From NCBI GenBank assembly GCA_051294375.1, contig JBJCIZ010000035.1, forward strand, positions 62,001-126,000: 64,000 nt of DNA, given 5' to 3'. How positions within the stretch are numbered: position 1 is the stretch's first letter; each line of letters begins with the position of its first letter. This document shows, one piece after another, positions 42,506 to 54,088 of this stretch. This DNA is from Paraspadella gotoi (taxonomy: Eukaryota > Chaetognatha). The position numbers and the translations under genes are program-made. The notes under the pieces are model-generated. The model was not told the origin of the DNA. It searched no databases and saw only the letters and a list, made by a program, of their open reading frames with translations.

Positions 42506-42815
42506 AAGTTGACCAAATTATGCCAGTTGACCAAATTCTGCAAGTTGACCAAATTATGCCTGTTACCAATTATGCCTGTTGACCAAATTTATGCCTGTTG
42601 ACCAAATTAGGCCAGTTGACCAAATTAGGCCAGTTGATAAAATTTGCCAGTTGACCAAATTATGCTGGTTGACCAAATTATTTAATTGATCAAATTATGT
42701 CAGTTGACCAAATATATGTCAGTTGACCAAATTATGTCAGCTAGACCAAATTATGTCAGTTGACCAAATTATGCAAGTTGATTAAATTATGCAAGTTGAC
42801 CAAGTTAGCTTATTA
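42506..42815. repeat. Minisatellite, 18-19-bp unit, right part
   Basis: About 16 units of AGTTGACCAAATTATGCC with variants; the reverse complement of the unit at 29605-30110. Confidence 0.85.
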
Positions 42816-43130
42816 CCACTTAATTATCGATTGACCTGGAATTTTGTATGTGAGTAGAAAAGTGTGTGATTGAACAGGAAACCAAGTTTCGATGGAATCT
42901 TTTGAGTGGAAATGAGTTTAAATGGAAAAAAAACAAAAAACCTGTTTCTCTAATTGATTATGATTCTTTCCTTTATATTAAATGTATATGTGTAGAATCG
43001 AACCCAAGTATTTTGATCCACAATTGATCCTGACGCCTCGACGCCAATTCGGATCGATATTTACTGTTTGTTTTTAACTTTTTTTATATTATAAAAATAA
43101 GTTATTAAATTATTTAAATTAATAATAAAA
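42816..43130 (+). repeat. 160-bp-family fragment and AT-rich sequence
   Basis: One forward unit (42835-42945) with GGAATTTTGTATGTGAGTAG and AAGTTTCGATGGAATC, then AT-rich DNA. Confidence 0.6.
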
Positions 43131-43132
43131 AC

Positions 43133-43197
43133 GTCGCGACCTGGTCTCGAACTCGGGATTTCCAATCCACTCGTCATGTCTTAACCAGAGTCGCCAC
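43133..43197 (-). other. tRNA-like relic
   Basis: On the minus strand GTGGCGA and TCGCGAC could pair at 6 of 7 positions as an acceptor stem. TGGTTAAGACATGACGAG resembles an A box and GAGTTCGAGACC a B box. The 65-base length and poorly closing T stem argue against a working tRNA; a tRNA-derived SINE fragment is more likely. Confidence 0.35.
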
Positions 43198-43514
43198 TGA
43201 AATAGTTACTCTGTTTCTTTCAAATCTTGCTTATAACATTTCCCTTATAATAATAGAATTGATCTTTTGTTATCAATTAACAAAGGAACACTGTCAAATA
43301 TCAATAAGCAGCTGATTCCATATTTATATTATTTTTCTTTGTTATTCCAGTTAAAGTCTGGAAACCATTTTGAATTCTTCAGAGGAAATTAACTGCATTT
43401 ACATCCATATTAATTTCTCTTCGATTCGTTATTATTTAATTACTGTCAATTAATTAATTGTTTTATTATTGTTTACATATAGCTATTTGAATTGCTTGAT
43501 GGCAAAAGCACTTC
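43198..43514. other. AT-rich non-coding sequence
   Basis: Nothing recognised. Confidence 0.5.
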
Positions 43515-43590
43515 GAATATCTATATGCTTTGATTATTTATTAAGGTATTGCTTTTAACGATTAACCAAGCAAGTTGGTTTAGAAACCTT
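43515..43590. repeat. Inverted-repeat arm, partner at 53860-53955
   Basis: ATATCTATATGCTTTGATTA and TTAACCAAGCAAGTTGGTT match the reverse complement of 53860-53955. The two arms bracket the 10-kb region with retroelement remnants. Confidence 0.6.
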
Positions 43591-43984
43591 TTATTGACGC
43601 CATCATAACTCTGCCACGTACGTGCGTCAGCGTCACGCCAGCGTTAAGTCATTTCCGGTTCAATTAAAAAACTCTTCTAATCGAACTAAAATCAAGTCTA
43701 CGTCACGTTGAGTCACGCCACGTCTCTAACGCCTTCTTACGACGCCGGTAACGACGCCAGCGGCGACGCCACTTCGCGGCCACGCCCACTCTCATTCAAG
43801 CGAGCCAATCTCTTCGTTGATTCGCCTGACGTTGGATGGCGTTATTCTGCATCAAATTTGAATTGTCCTACGCCATCTACATATGCAGGATGTATTAATA
43901 AATCAAATAATTAATCAGTAATTAATCAATTAGTCATTAATTAATCAATAATTAATTAATCAGTCAATCAATTGTCCATCCGTC
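43591..43984. other. GACGCC/ACGCCA-rich patch, then (TTAA)n
   Basis: At 43590-43880 the words GACGCC, CACGCC and ACGCCA recur irregularly, reminiscent of the GGCGTAAA repeat at 1905-2470 on the other strand. The 68-codon open frame 43708-43914 is not recognised. Confidence 0.4.
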
Positions 43985-44480
43985 CACCTTAGCAAAAAGC
44001 TCCAATAACTCGTGATTGGCTGTTTGGATTGGAATGAAATGGTGGGTAGGAAAGTGTGTGTGATAAAGCTGGATATAAAGTTCTGCGAACGTGTGAGTGG
44101 AAATGAGTTTAAGTGGAAAAAACATAAGTCGCATTTACTAAAATATTTTTACTTATTTTAACTAATAAGTACTCTAATTAATCATAATTGGATGGATAGA
44201 TTGAGTTCAAATTTTTTGTGTGGGTAGAAAAATGTGTAACGATGCTTGATATAAAGTTTTCGGTGGAAACGTACGAGTGGAAATGAGTTTAAATGAAAAA
44301 AATATGAGTCACATTTACTTGAATCTTTTTACTTATTTTAACCCATATTAGATTGAGATGAAATTTTGTGAGCGGGTAGGAAAGTGTGTGAAGAAGCTAG
44401 ATATAAAGTTTTGACGGAATTGTGCAGTGTAAATGAGTTTAAATGGAAAAAACATAAGTCACATTTACTTGAATCTTTAT
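43985..44480 (+). repeat. Forward tandem units of the 160-bp family
   Basis: Three units (about 43990-44120, 44190-44310, 44340-44470) with GGATATAAAGTT, GTGAGTGGAAATGAGTTTAA and AACATAAGTC words. Confidence 0.75.
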
Positions 44481-44519
44481 TATTCATGATTACTAATTTA
44501 TGATTACTAATAAATGTTT

Positions 44520-44601
44520 TAATTAATTAATTAATTAATTAATGTGAAAAAATGATGCAATTTAAAAAATCCTAAAAGCATAAGGATCGTCGCATTGCAC
44601 A

Positions 44602-44633
<32 letters not shown>

Positions 44634-44771
44634 CAGAAAATTGAGCATAAGGATCGTCTCAATTGCAAAGAGAGAAAGAGAGAGAGAGAGAGAAAGCAGA
44701 AAAATGAGCATAAGGATCGTTGCAATTGCAAAGAGAGAGAGAGAGAGAGAGAGAGAAAAAGAAAGAGACAG
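44520..44771. repeat. GA microsatellite cluster with AGCATAAGGATCGTC spacers
   Basis: Three (GA)n runs are separated by GAGCATAAGGATCGT. This is the reverse-complement counterpart of 6470-6560, and a further relative lies at 45340-45420. Confidence 0.7.
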
Positions 44772-44915
44772 TCCGAGATAAAAATTAGCGAATAAAAAAG
44801 TTGTTATTTTACTCACTGAATAAAAATACTTAAAATACTTACAAAATACATAAAATTGATAAAATTTTTATTCCGATAACATTGTTTAATCACATGCAAT
44901 ATATCTAGTAAGGCG
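44772..44915. repeat. Dispersed 140-bp repeat, copy of 14055-14195
   Basis: Nearly identical to the intron copy; followed by AAGGCGGGCCAAAATT, which also occurs at 12653. Confidence 0.75.
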
Positions 44916-45980
44916 GGCCAAAATTGAACACTTTTTATAACTTCTAGTTCTCCCAAAAAAAATAGTTTTCCCTTCTACTACTAAATTGATTTTCAATGTA
45001 ACTTTTTGAATTAGTTCATTGAGTTGTTGCACTGAAGCTTTTAAATATTTATTAATATATAACAAATGACAAAAAAAAAATTTAAAAATTTGATTTTTTT
45101 AAGAACGGGTTCTTGTAGAGCTTAAAAAGTTAAATGAAAGTTAGTACTATAATTTTTTCAAATTTTGACAATAAATTGGTTAAAAATAGAAAAAACCTTA
45201 AAAAATCATCATCATCATCATTATTGGCTGAATTTTATTTTTTTTAATTTTTCATTAATAAAACAAAAAAATTGAATCTTTAATATTAATGATTACTAAT
45301 AAATGTTTCAATTAATTAATTAATTAATGTGAAAAAATGATGCAAGTTAAAAAAATCTTAAAAGCATAAAGATCGTCGCAATTGCATAAAAAGAGAGAGA
45401 AAGAGAGAGAGAGAGAAGGAGACATAAAATAAAATAGAGGATATTTGTTTGTTTTGATAAAATGTAAACAAAACATATTTAATAACTGTCCTAACCCAAT
45501 TTTAAGGACATCGATGATGATAAGTTGAATATAAATTTAAAATTATTTATTACTTTTTAAAATTAATTAATTAATCAATTAATTAATTAATTAATTTCTG
45601 ATGGATTTTGATGGAATACGGGAAGTTGAACAAGAAATATAATTACAGCTTTTAAAAATTCTTTTATTTTCTCAATAAAAATTTAACAAAAACTGATAAA
45701 GATGATGAGTTTTTACGGTTTTTCTTATTTTTTCACCTACTTATCATAAAAATATTTAAAAAGGAATTAAACTTTGTGTAAACAGCTTTTTGTGAGCCAT
45801 CTGAATCTGATCTTAAAGTTGTAAATTTTTTTCAAAATATTACGGGCCTTTCCTATCTATAAATAAATATTAAAAAAATAATTACTAGGGTATAAAGCCA
45901 TATAAAAAATTTTTTGTCCATAAAATGTATACTTAAAAATGTAAAAATTTTTGTTTGAGCATGTACTGACTAGCCCCATT
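44916..45980. other. AT-rich non-coding sequence with repeat fragments
   Basis: 45430-45600 is the reverse complement of about 6300-6460, including GTCCTAACCCAATTTTAAGG-like sequence and a (TTAA)n run. No gene recognised. Confidence 0.5.
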
Positions 45981-45982
45981 GA

Positions 45983-48000
45983 GTGCGGCTACCCCTACTA
46001 CTAAAATCGATAGGAATTTATTCTCAGCTGATGCGGAAAATTGTCAAGGACAGAATTGATAACAGATGTGAATTGTTAAGAAAAAACTTAGAAACAGGTG
46101 AAATTAACAATTCGGATCTAGCTTTTGATAAATGTTCAGGCGAATTACTCCAGCATGGAGAACCAATCTCAATTGTAGAGTTAGTGAATCACGTGTATTT
46201 CCCAGCAATGGGAGAAAATCAACTCTCAGTAAAAGAAGCTTTTTTTTCATAATTTTGCACAATTACTGGAGTCACTCGGAGATGAACATCTCCAGAAGCG
46301 GAACATCGACGCGGATGTGACAGTAAAGCTTGTTCAGCTTTCTTTAGAAGCTGACTTAGAATAGTTTGAACGTAAGGACGCGTTGACCAATGTGATGAAA
46401 AGTCCGATGCTGAAGCTGGAAGAGGCCAGGGCTCTTGTCCGGGTTGAGCATGAATTGGAAGACCCAGTCTTGGCTCCTCCCGCAGCTTTTCAGGATCGCG
46501 ATGCAATTTATCCATCACAGCGAATGGCTGCTTGTTTCTCCATTTATAAGGATGAATCAACCCATGGACGAGTTTCACCTCTCCAACGTAGCGACGCAAG
46601 AACCGTCCTTTATCTGAAAGAAAGGAAAAACCCGGTTAAACGCGGATCTCTTTCTTCTTGTGAAAATAAATAAAGGTAAGCCCACCTTCTTCTCCCCATA
46701 GTAATGTCCAAGGTTTTAAAAGGCGACGTCATCGTCAGGCCTCTCATGTCTTGCCCATGGACTACAGTGGAGATAAGGATGATCAATTGGGCGTCCTTTG
46801 GAAAGAGAGGCTGCTCTCGGCAAGGAAGAATAGTGCGGAACTGAAGAAAAGGGATGCTGTCAATCAATCAGCTGATGAAGACCATGATGCGATCAAATTT
46901 GCCGCAATAATTACACCTAAGTCAAAAAAGAAAAAGATTAAAATTACGAATTGCCCTCAATCCAAGGTTTTTGGAGTTAATGAATGCCTAGGTGAATTGG
47001 TGCCTGAAGATATCTCACCCGTCACTGATGATGGCAATGATAACAAAAAACCTTTCAAACATACAATAAATACTATTTTTGAAATGGTCACATGACAAGA
47101 GTTAAATAAAAGACAAAAAACTCGGACAAAACGGTCGTGGGGGGTGTATGGTAAATGAGGCGGGATCCAAGAACATCCACACCAGTCAATGCTTTGGATG
47201 AAGACCCCGCATATTCAACCCTTTTGTCTGCGATAAGAAAAAAACTCTAAGACGAAAAAGCCAAGGATTGGAGAAAGGATTCGGATAGTGATTCTGATGA
47301 ATTTGGCCATACAAAGTAACCTAATGACGACATGGATCTTGAAACAAGATCTATGCCATGGGGGCGAAGGCACAAAGGCCATTCACCTGATTAAAGCTGT
47401 TGACAACTTTAGGACAAATAATTTTATGGCACAACAGGTGAAATTTGAAGACAAAATTTGCAAACGAATTATGCAAAACAGCGATTTGGCCAGTGCAGAC
47501 TATACTGTGTCTTTTTTATGACCCATCAAAAAAAGGCAAACTATTAAAGGCAAAGAAAAACTACTCCTTTGATAGATCAATCCATCTGGGATAAGGATCA
47601 CAAGACCTTACAAATTATGATACACAATGAGAAATCTTAATCTTGATGAAGCAGAAAAAAGAATTCTAATTCTGCATGGCATGGGCATTGAAAAGATTAG
47701 ATCTGTTGTGATGGATCATCTGTCGTTTGAGAAGATTGCATCAATACTGTCAATAATGTTTGGCTCTCTCTCTCTTCAAAAAAACATTTGAAGAAGGCAA
47801 GCCAAGACAAAGCAGAAAAGAAAGAACAAGCATATTTTCTCCCCATTGTGTCAGAGAAGTCGTGAGCACTTTTCTTCACTCGTTTTCAGAGATAGAAGTT
47901 ATGCCATGGCCAGGCAGGTCTGGAGAAGAACACTTGGTTTTACAAACTCAAGTTTCTTACCATGGTACCCATTCTAAAGAAAACCATTAAAGAGGCATTA
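45983..48000 (+). pseudogene. Degenerate coding region, possibly retroelement gag
   Basis: Several adjacent plus-strand open pieces (45983-46252, 46383-46673, 46751-47095, 47288-47521) in changing frames, separated by stops, in DNA of coding-like composition. The pieces are rich in Lys, Glu and Asp, with some helical segments. I recognise no definite domain. Position upstream of an integrase C-terminus (48316-49199) makes a decayed gag/pol plausible. It could also be a different transposon's gene. Confidence 0.35.
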
Positions 48001-48315
48001 TCATGGGATATGACTCAAATTAAATAAAAATAAATGAACAAAAATAAATTTAAAAAAATCATTCAATATAACAGTATTATCTAATTTAAATGTAGATGCA
48101 CCCTCTATTTCCGGAGGACAACGCTGGCATCCCCATCCCAAACAGATAAATAATATTATATTTAAATACTTAACAAAATATTCTAACAAATAAATGAATT
48201 CATAAATAATAGTTATTTTAAATACAAAAAAAAATAAATAAAGATAGTGAAACAAGTAATCTTGCAACTTTTATAAAAAATAATATAATAATATAATATA
48301 TATAATAATTTAATT
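48001..48315. other. AT-rich segment interrupting the retroelement remnant
   Basis: Little more than A/T-rich DNA. If the flanks are one element, most of its pol gene is missing here. Confidence 0.4.
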
Positions 48316-49199
48316 TTGTTTGCAGTGAGGAGACTGAGCACGTCAATGAAATTTTTGCTTTTCAACAAAAATCCTTCTGAACTGAGAGAAAACTTGTCTT
48401 TTCTTCAATTCATGTTGAATGGATCGTGCTTACACCCAATCACTGGAGAAACGCCTTTTGAGACGCTTTCCTCTCGGGAAGCCTCATATTTTCATTCTCT
48501 GCTGGTCAAGAGTTCTTGCAAGACAGAGTGGAAAAAATGAGAAAAATAATTTCAGTTTTCCGTGAAAAATATGTTTACTATTCAGAGAGAGTCTCAACGT
48601 TTAGAACAGTAAACTCAGAAAATTTTCAAGAAGGAGAAAATGTCTGGATAAAAATTTTTTCAGCTAAGAAACATTTGAAATACTTAAAATCAGTCTTGCC
48701 TCGTTACCGTTTAGCAAAAATCATCAAAATAGTCTCACCTGTTTCGCTGATGCTTGAAGAGTTGTCCACTGGAAGGCTGGTCTCACGACACATTGTGGAT
48801 GTTTTTAAAATGGCGCCAACGTCGTCATTTGGAAATGTTTTCACTGACACGAAGAGCGCCCGCGTTCGCGAAATGGAAGATTTTGAGGGTGATGACGATT
48901 TTAGCAATAAAAAACTTGAACTCGGTGACCGAAGTGGAAATGTAGCGGAGGCGGGTCTGGAAAACCTTAAAATGGCAAACCAGGACCCAGAGAACGATCG
49001 GAGAGCAGACGATTCGAATGATAAACCGCGATCCTCCTCCCGGAGATCGGAAAGAACAAAGTCTCAAAAACAAAAAACGGCGAAAAAACTGAACGTAGAT
49101 ACAACTTACGAGCGAGAAATGGAGTTAACTATAAAGAATAGTTCTGCCCATATTCTTCTTCTAATTATGTTGATATTGTTTAAAATTGTATTTATTTAA
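48316..49199 (+). pseudogene. Retroelement integrase C-terminal part, frameshifted
   Basis: Frame 48316-48540 ends the catalytic domain, with a TGETPFETL segment typical of the region after the catalytic Glu in retroviral-type integrases. A frame change leads into 48516-49199, which has the C-terminal small-barrel pattern (GENVWIK, then LPRYRLAKIIKIVSP, then TGRLVSRHIVDVFK) and a charged tail of about 110 residues ending in a hydrophobic stretch. The reverse transcriptase and the catalytic core are absent. The family (gypsy or BEL/Pao) is not decidable. It is distinct from the intact element at 15484-21412. Confidence 0.7.
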
Positions 49200-49980
49200 A
49201 TTTATTTCAACTTTTCCCCTGAAAAAAAATTTTTAAGAGAATATTTAACATATTTAAAAGAATTAAATTTATTTCAAATCTTTACTCCGAAAAAAATGTT
49301 TTTTTTTCTCTTCCCTTTTTAAATTTTAAACTTTTTTATTAAAATCTTTTTTCCTTTCTAATTTTTTAATTATTTAATTCTTTTCCTTTTCAAATTGTTT
49401 ATTCTCTTTCTTCTTTATTTTTCTTGTTTTATTGATGGCAGAAGTTTTTTGGAGATTGACTCTGAACACGTTCTTACGTTGTATGTTGTTGCTCACTTTT
49501 AAGACAAACTTTTTTACATTTAAAACTGCCTGGGGGCCAAGGGTATCCATACTCACGGCTCGCGACTTTTTCAAAATCTAAAAATCTTTTACTTTAAAAC
49601 TTAAATTTAAACTTATTTAATTTAATTTTAAAATAATTACCCTTGAAAAACTTAAACTTAAAAATAACTTAAAAAAAGTTTATACTTGAACTCGAACTTA
49701 AATTTAAACTTGAATTTAAACTTGAATTAAAAACCTTGGTAAACTTGAATTAAAATTAAATTAAAATTAAGACTCTTGACTGACGAGATGAACTGATCAA
49801 TTACATGTTAATCATGTAAACAAATTTAATATACTATCTAAATAAATATGCATGTTGAATAACATGCAAACGAAATATAAACTATCTAAATTTTTACATG
49901 CTTTGGAGCATGTAAACAAACGATTTAATCTAATCTACACAATCTCAAAACACGCTAAATTCACTTAATACTATCTAACA
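49200..49980. other. AT-rich non-coding sequence
   Basis: Nothing recognised. CTTGAATTTAAACTTGAA-type words repeat at 49680-49750, and ACATGC/GCATGT words occur around 49800-49925. Confidence 0.45.
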
Positions 49981-50775
49981 CTAAGCGGCGTGGATGTCGA
50001 CGTTGTCGTCCGACGCGTCAGCGGCGGCGTCGCATTCAACGCGCTGAAGATTGCAGCTCTAAAAGGGATTATTGTTTATGGAAATATTATTTTGTGAAAT
50101 AAAAATATCTCTTGATAATGGATTGTAATTCTTTTGAGACTACATCGCCAGTGATTGACGGCGGTGGAGTGACGCGGAGACGGCGGCGGCGAAACCAAGG
50201 GTGGCGCCGGAATCTGGTCGCCCGCGATGGCGGACAGACGGTGCTGCGCGGTCTGCGCGCGTGCTGCCTCGACTCCTGCAGCTGCATTGGCTGCCTGCAA
50301 CGTGGCGAAATTGGCGTTGGCGGCGCCGGCGTTTGAGGATTTTCTGAACTGTTTTTTCCAAAATATTTTTAAATTTTTTTTTTTTATTTAATGTTGAATT
50401 TAAAAGTTGAAGTCTTGAAACTGAATCAACTTTGGATGAGATTGTAAAAACCTACTCATTCGGAAGATGAGGCTAATGGTGAGGGCGACGGTGAGGCCGA
50501 GGATGACTCCGGCGGAAAAGCCGCGGATAAAGGTGTCGTTGTTCGTCGACGTGGGCCCTGGAAGGTGCGTTGGCGGAGCGACGTGCTCGTCGTAGTTATT
50601 TTTTAAGGTGGTTGTCTCCACCCCCGCCCGTGAATCGGACCCGGTGGGCCGATCCATTGTTGGCGGCGGTATGAGGCCGCAAGTTGGCGGCGGCGTTGGC
50701 GGCGGTCTGCCCCGCAAGCGGTGGCGGAGACGCATGCTTGGCGTCGACGATGTTATTGTCAAATCAAAAGGCTTT
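49981..50775 (-). CDS. Candidate three-exon gene for a single-pass membrane protein
   Basis: GC-rich minus-strand blocks stand out from AT-rich flanks and can be joined with consistent phases. Exon A is 50775-50456 (acceptor TGCCCCTAG, donor A|GTAGGT). Exon B is 50343-50144 (acceptor TTCAG, donor GAT|GTAGTC). Exon C is 50058-49981 (acceptor CCCTTTTAG, ending in TAG). Exon A encodes a Pro/Thr-rich stretch followed by a hydrophobic helix, GFSAGVILGLTVALTISLIF, at its end. Exon C encodes CNLQRVECDAAADASDDN-type acidic sequence with G/C at most third positions. Exon B could alternatively be read in another frame with stronger codon bias, so the A-B junction is not settled. No family is recognised. 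The 5' end is unknown, and open sequence at 51161-51445 may hold an upstream exon. Confidence 0.4.
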
Positions 50776-50989
50776 CTAGGGGCAGATTCGGAAGCGGCTC
50801 AGTCATGCTGTAACTTGGTGTGGTCCTTCACTGGGTGTGCATTGGCCATGTATGCAGGTGCGGGACACATGCAGGTGTATGAGCTGAGTTGGGTTTGTAA
50901 GCCCTTGGGCAGGGTGCCACGGGATTGGACGCCCGTCTTCTAATATCTGAGGTATTTGTGTGGCAGTAGGGGTAACCATAGTTCAAAAT

Positions 50990-51150
50990 GCAAAAGAGTT
51001 TGGCGGTCTACAAAAATTGCCTCGAGTTGAGCGAACTCGGAAAACGGAGTTTTCATAAAATCGCAAAAACCGACAAGAGTTCGGCGATCTACAAAAATCG
51101 CCTCGAGTTTAGCGTACTCGGAAAACAGAGTTTTCATAAAAACGCAAAAC
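50990..51150. repeat. Two tandem copies of an about 78-bp sequence
   Basis: Each copy runs through GAGTTTGGCGGTCTACAAAA or GAGTTCGGCGATCTACAAAA to GGAGTTTTCATAAAA. The minus strand stays open across both. Confidence 0.7.
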
Positions 51151-51857
51151 ATTAAAATGTTTAGATGGCTGGGTGAGTTCCACTAGTTGAATTGCGAATT
51201 GGCGATAAATCAGGCTGGGTGAACGTCTTTGGGATCCGTGGTCCTACAACTGAAAACTGGGTGAACTTAGCAGGAAGCGGTTTGCAGGTTTTGTTGTGAG
51301 CGCAGCGGTGAACGGTTTGCAGGCCGTGAGGAAGCCAAAGAGCTTGGAGTGGCTCGCAGGTCTTTTTGCTGGCAGTGACCAGTTTAAGTCCACACCTCTT
51401 TTCACCTTTCCCCGCGGAAGCTGGATGTTTGGATGATCCAGACAACAGCGGTCAGAGCGCTCGCTCAAATAAGAATAACCGGTTTGACCTAATTTGGAGC
51501 CGGGTTGACCTTTCACTTAAAATAATTCTAATCCAAGTTGCAGTCAACTTACCATCGCGGTTAAAACGAAACAAAAGGGAAATTAACGGGAATAAGTCCT
51601 GGGGCCAGGTCGTAAGGAAGGGATCTGTTCTCTTGCTTTTATTCTTCTATTTTTTCATTTCATTTGTCGTTGTCGTCGTCGTCGTTGTCGCGAAAATTTG
51701 TTTGCTGATCATGTGACTTTACAGAAGCAAAACTATTTTATCCGACTTGTGACCACGTCAGCGCCAATCTCTTGTTGTTGTTTCAGTTGATATTATTGTA
51801 GCAATAAATTTTAACAGTTAGTTATTTGAGTTTAAGAAATATCTCCCCTCGTTCACA
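51151..51857. other. Unassigned, coding-like composition at 51161-51450
   Basis: The minus frame 51161-51445 has four cysteines in a KTCEPL...CAHNKTCKPL arrangement that could be extracellular, but no family is recognised. A strong donor-like ATG|GTAAGT is on the minus strand near 51555. 51667-51692 is a GTCGTC-type microsatellite. Confidence 0.3.
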
Positions 51858-53448
51858 GGCCACCATTTACTTTGGCATTTTGGGCCTCGCTTGCCAAGGT
51901 CTTGCATGGCAGGTGCGACATTTGCCTGGAACAGGTCATTGGGAGTGGCTGGAACGGACAGCTTCCTTATTTCATTGGATGTAAAGCCGCCAGTTATTTC
52001 TGACTTTCTGGTGTCTTACCAAAACGCCGATGATCATGAAGGGGAAATTGCCTGGCAAAACTAGAAAAACGTCTAAATTTTACTTTAAATCTACTGGATA
52101 ACGAGCTGAACGGCTGAGCATTGAGATGAGCGATGTGAATTACTATCTGCAGAACATTCACGAGTTTGACAAAAGGGCAATCTCTGCAGGAACGATTGCT
52201 GTTTTGTTTGGTCTGGTGAATGCGTTTGCAACGGGAATGCACATTGTTAATACCAAGTTCAAATGACAAACATGCAAAGCCGTATCAATCTGATTGGTAA
52301 CTATATCGAAAAACTTTATCATAATGAAGTTCAGTTACATAACAAAGCTAAATATCTCTATGATGAACAAACACTGCTTGGTTATCACTCGGATCTGATT
52401 GTAAAGCATTTAAATCTGGTAAAGAGTGTGCATGCGTGTGAGCTGCTTGAGTTGGGCGGAACTGTGATAGCGGAAAGAGTACTTGATGGAAACGCGATTC
52501 GGAGCGCTGTATATGACCATAAGCTGACTTTTAGGCTACTTAATTACCAACACTTGAGTGACTTGACGATGGATGATGCATTCACGGGGACCATCTACCA
52601 AGTAAACCCTACCCAACTTTACGATTATGCCTGACTTGACATGGTTTCTTACAATAATGGATTCTTAATTCTTTTGTGTACTTATCCAAAAATTACCGAT
52701 CATTTTATTTTTAATGTTTACCACTTAGTTCAAAGTCCGTATGAAATTATTTTTCAAGAATCCAACCCTAATAGAAAATTTGAATTTCTTTCGGAGACCA
52801 ACGTTACGATTAATTCCGTTAGTTCTGAAAACACTGTTTTATTCTCATCCAAAGATTGTATCAGAAATGCACAATTTATGGCTTGTCCAGCGGGACATAT
52901 TTTATTAAGCTCTACACAACGTTGTATAAAATCTATATTTTTCAATGAAACTAATTGTAAGATGTTACGTAAAAAGAGTAGAAAATATTTTCTTAATCAA
53001 CAAAGTGATTATGCATTGATTAATTTTGATCGGACTTACAGAATCATGAATCCTACTGATGAATTTTCGAATCCTAAGGTATCAGAGCATATTGAGGCCA
53101 AACGTAGCTGCGCACTAATTCCCAAAGACAATCGTGTAAAACTTATCTCGGAAAACGGCGTCTGTCTAATATTTTTTCAAATCTGCCTCAGTTTCAATTA
53201 TCCCGTACGAAAAACTTAAAACCATGGCATTTTTCATTTGTACACAATCTTGTTTTGCCTGACAATATTAAGAGAACAGCTTTATTCCAACAGACATGGA
53301 ATCTGTATATGATCTGTCAGAGAAACACCTGCTTGACCCAACCGAGATATTATACATATTGGTAGCCGTAATTGTTTTCATGCTTTTGACATTTGTTATT
53401 GCCATTGCATTGTGTGTTACATCAAATGTATTAAACCATTGCGTGTGA
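51858..53448 (+). pseudogene. Envelope-like glycoprotein gene, broken
   Basis: Plus-strand pieces in order. A hydrophobic signal-like start at about 51858-51920 follows an acceptor-like TCGTTCACAG. A basic, then Ala/Gly-rich hydrophobic segment lies at 52170-52260, in the position of a fusion peptide. A helical frame is at 52263-52634, a Cys- and Asn-rich frame at 52641-53219, and a C-terminal membrane-spanning segment with a short tail at 53296-53448. This order matches class I-type envelope proteins of insect errantiviruses and related retroelements. Stops or frame changes near 51981, 52261, 52633 and 53217 break it, so it is not expected to be functional. It may belong to the same remnant as 48316-49199. 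Confidence 0.55.
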
Positions 53449-53859
53449 GAGCTTGAGCTGTACTCCCGGAGGCTTAGAGCGTTGCGTCAGGGGGCCATAT
53501 AGTTTGAAGTGACATTTGTTTAGACTTACCTTTGGAGCCCCTCAGTCAGTGATAGTGCCCTCTTGTGGTAGTGGGCACGAAACTTACCCCATGTGGTAAT
53601 TAGAAGCCAGATTTTGGACCCACGCTATGAAGCCCCCTCCTTCCTTTGTTCTCTCTGGGCTTCCTCTCTACCTCGTGCTCTTCTTCTCTCATTCCCTCTC
53701 TCCTCTCTCTACCCTCTGCTCCTGCTTCTCACGCGGGTATTAGATTTTAACTCCTGCTTCCATTTTTTAACATCAATCTGGAATTTAAAGGTAAATACCC
53801 ACGCGTAACTCGGTCATGTATTAATTAATTATTTTAGATAACTACACATTAAACTAGGT
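53449..53859. other. Balanced-composition flank with CTCTCT-rich part
   Basis: 53640-53740 is pyrimidine-rich. This stretch could be 3' untranslated or LTR-like DNA of the remnant, but no second LTR copy was found. Confidence 0.35.
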
Positions 53860-53955
53860 TGATTAGTTTTATTTAATAAATATCTCTAACCAATTTGCTT
53901 GGTTAATTATTAAAAGCAGACCTTAATAAAATAATCAAAGCATATAGATATTTAC
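53860..53955. repeat. Inverted-repeat arm, partner at 43515-43590
   Basis: Reverse complement of the block at 43515-43590, with AACCAATTTGCTTGGTTAAT and AATAATCAAAGCATATAGAT. Confidence 0.6.
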
Positions 53956-54088
53956 AAGTTAAAAATGAAGTTCTTCATCCATATAATTGGCTACTCGCCC
54001 TGATGGCTGGATCCTGATTGCAGCTATTCGGGGTTCCAGCCTACAATGTCTTACTGTATTTTGAACTCATAGAAATGTAACTGAACAG

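Noticed and set aside
41641-42815. CRISPR array
   Set aside because: Units are 18-19-bp head-to-tail repeats without unique spacers, in a eukaryotic genome.
43133-43197. Functional tRNA gene on the minus strand
   Set aside because: The T stem does not close and the length is short; a tRNA-derived relic fits better.
44531-44816. Open frames in GA/CT-rich DNA
   Set aside because: They follow from dinucleotide microsatellites; Arg/Glu or Ser/Leu low complexity.
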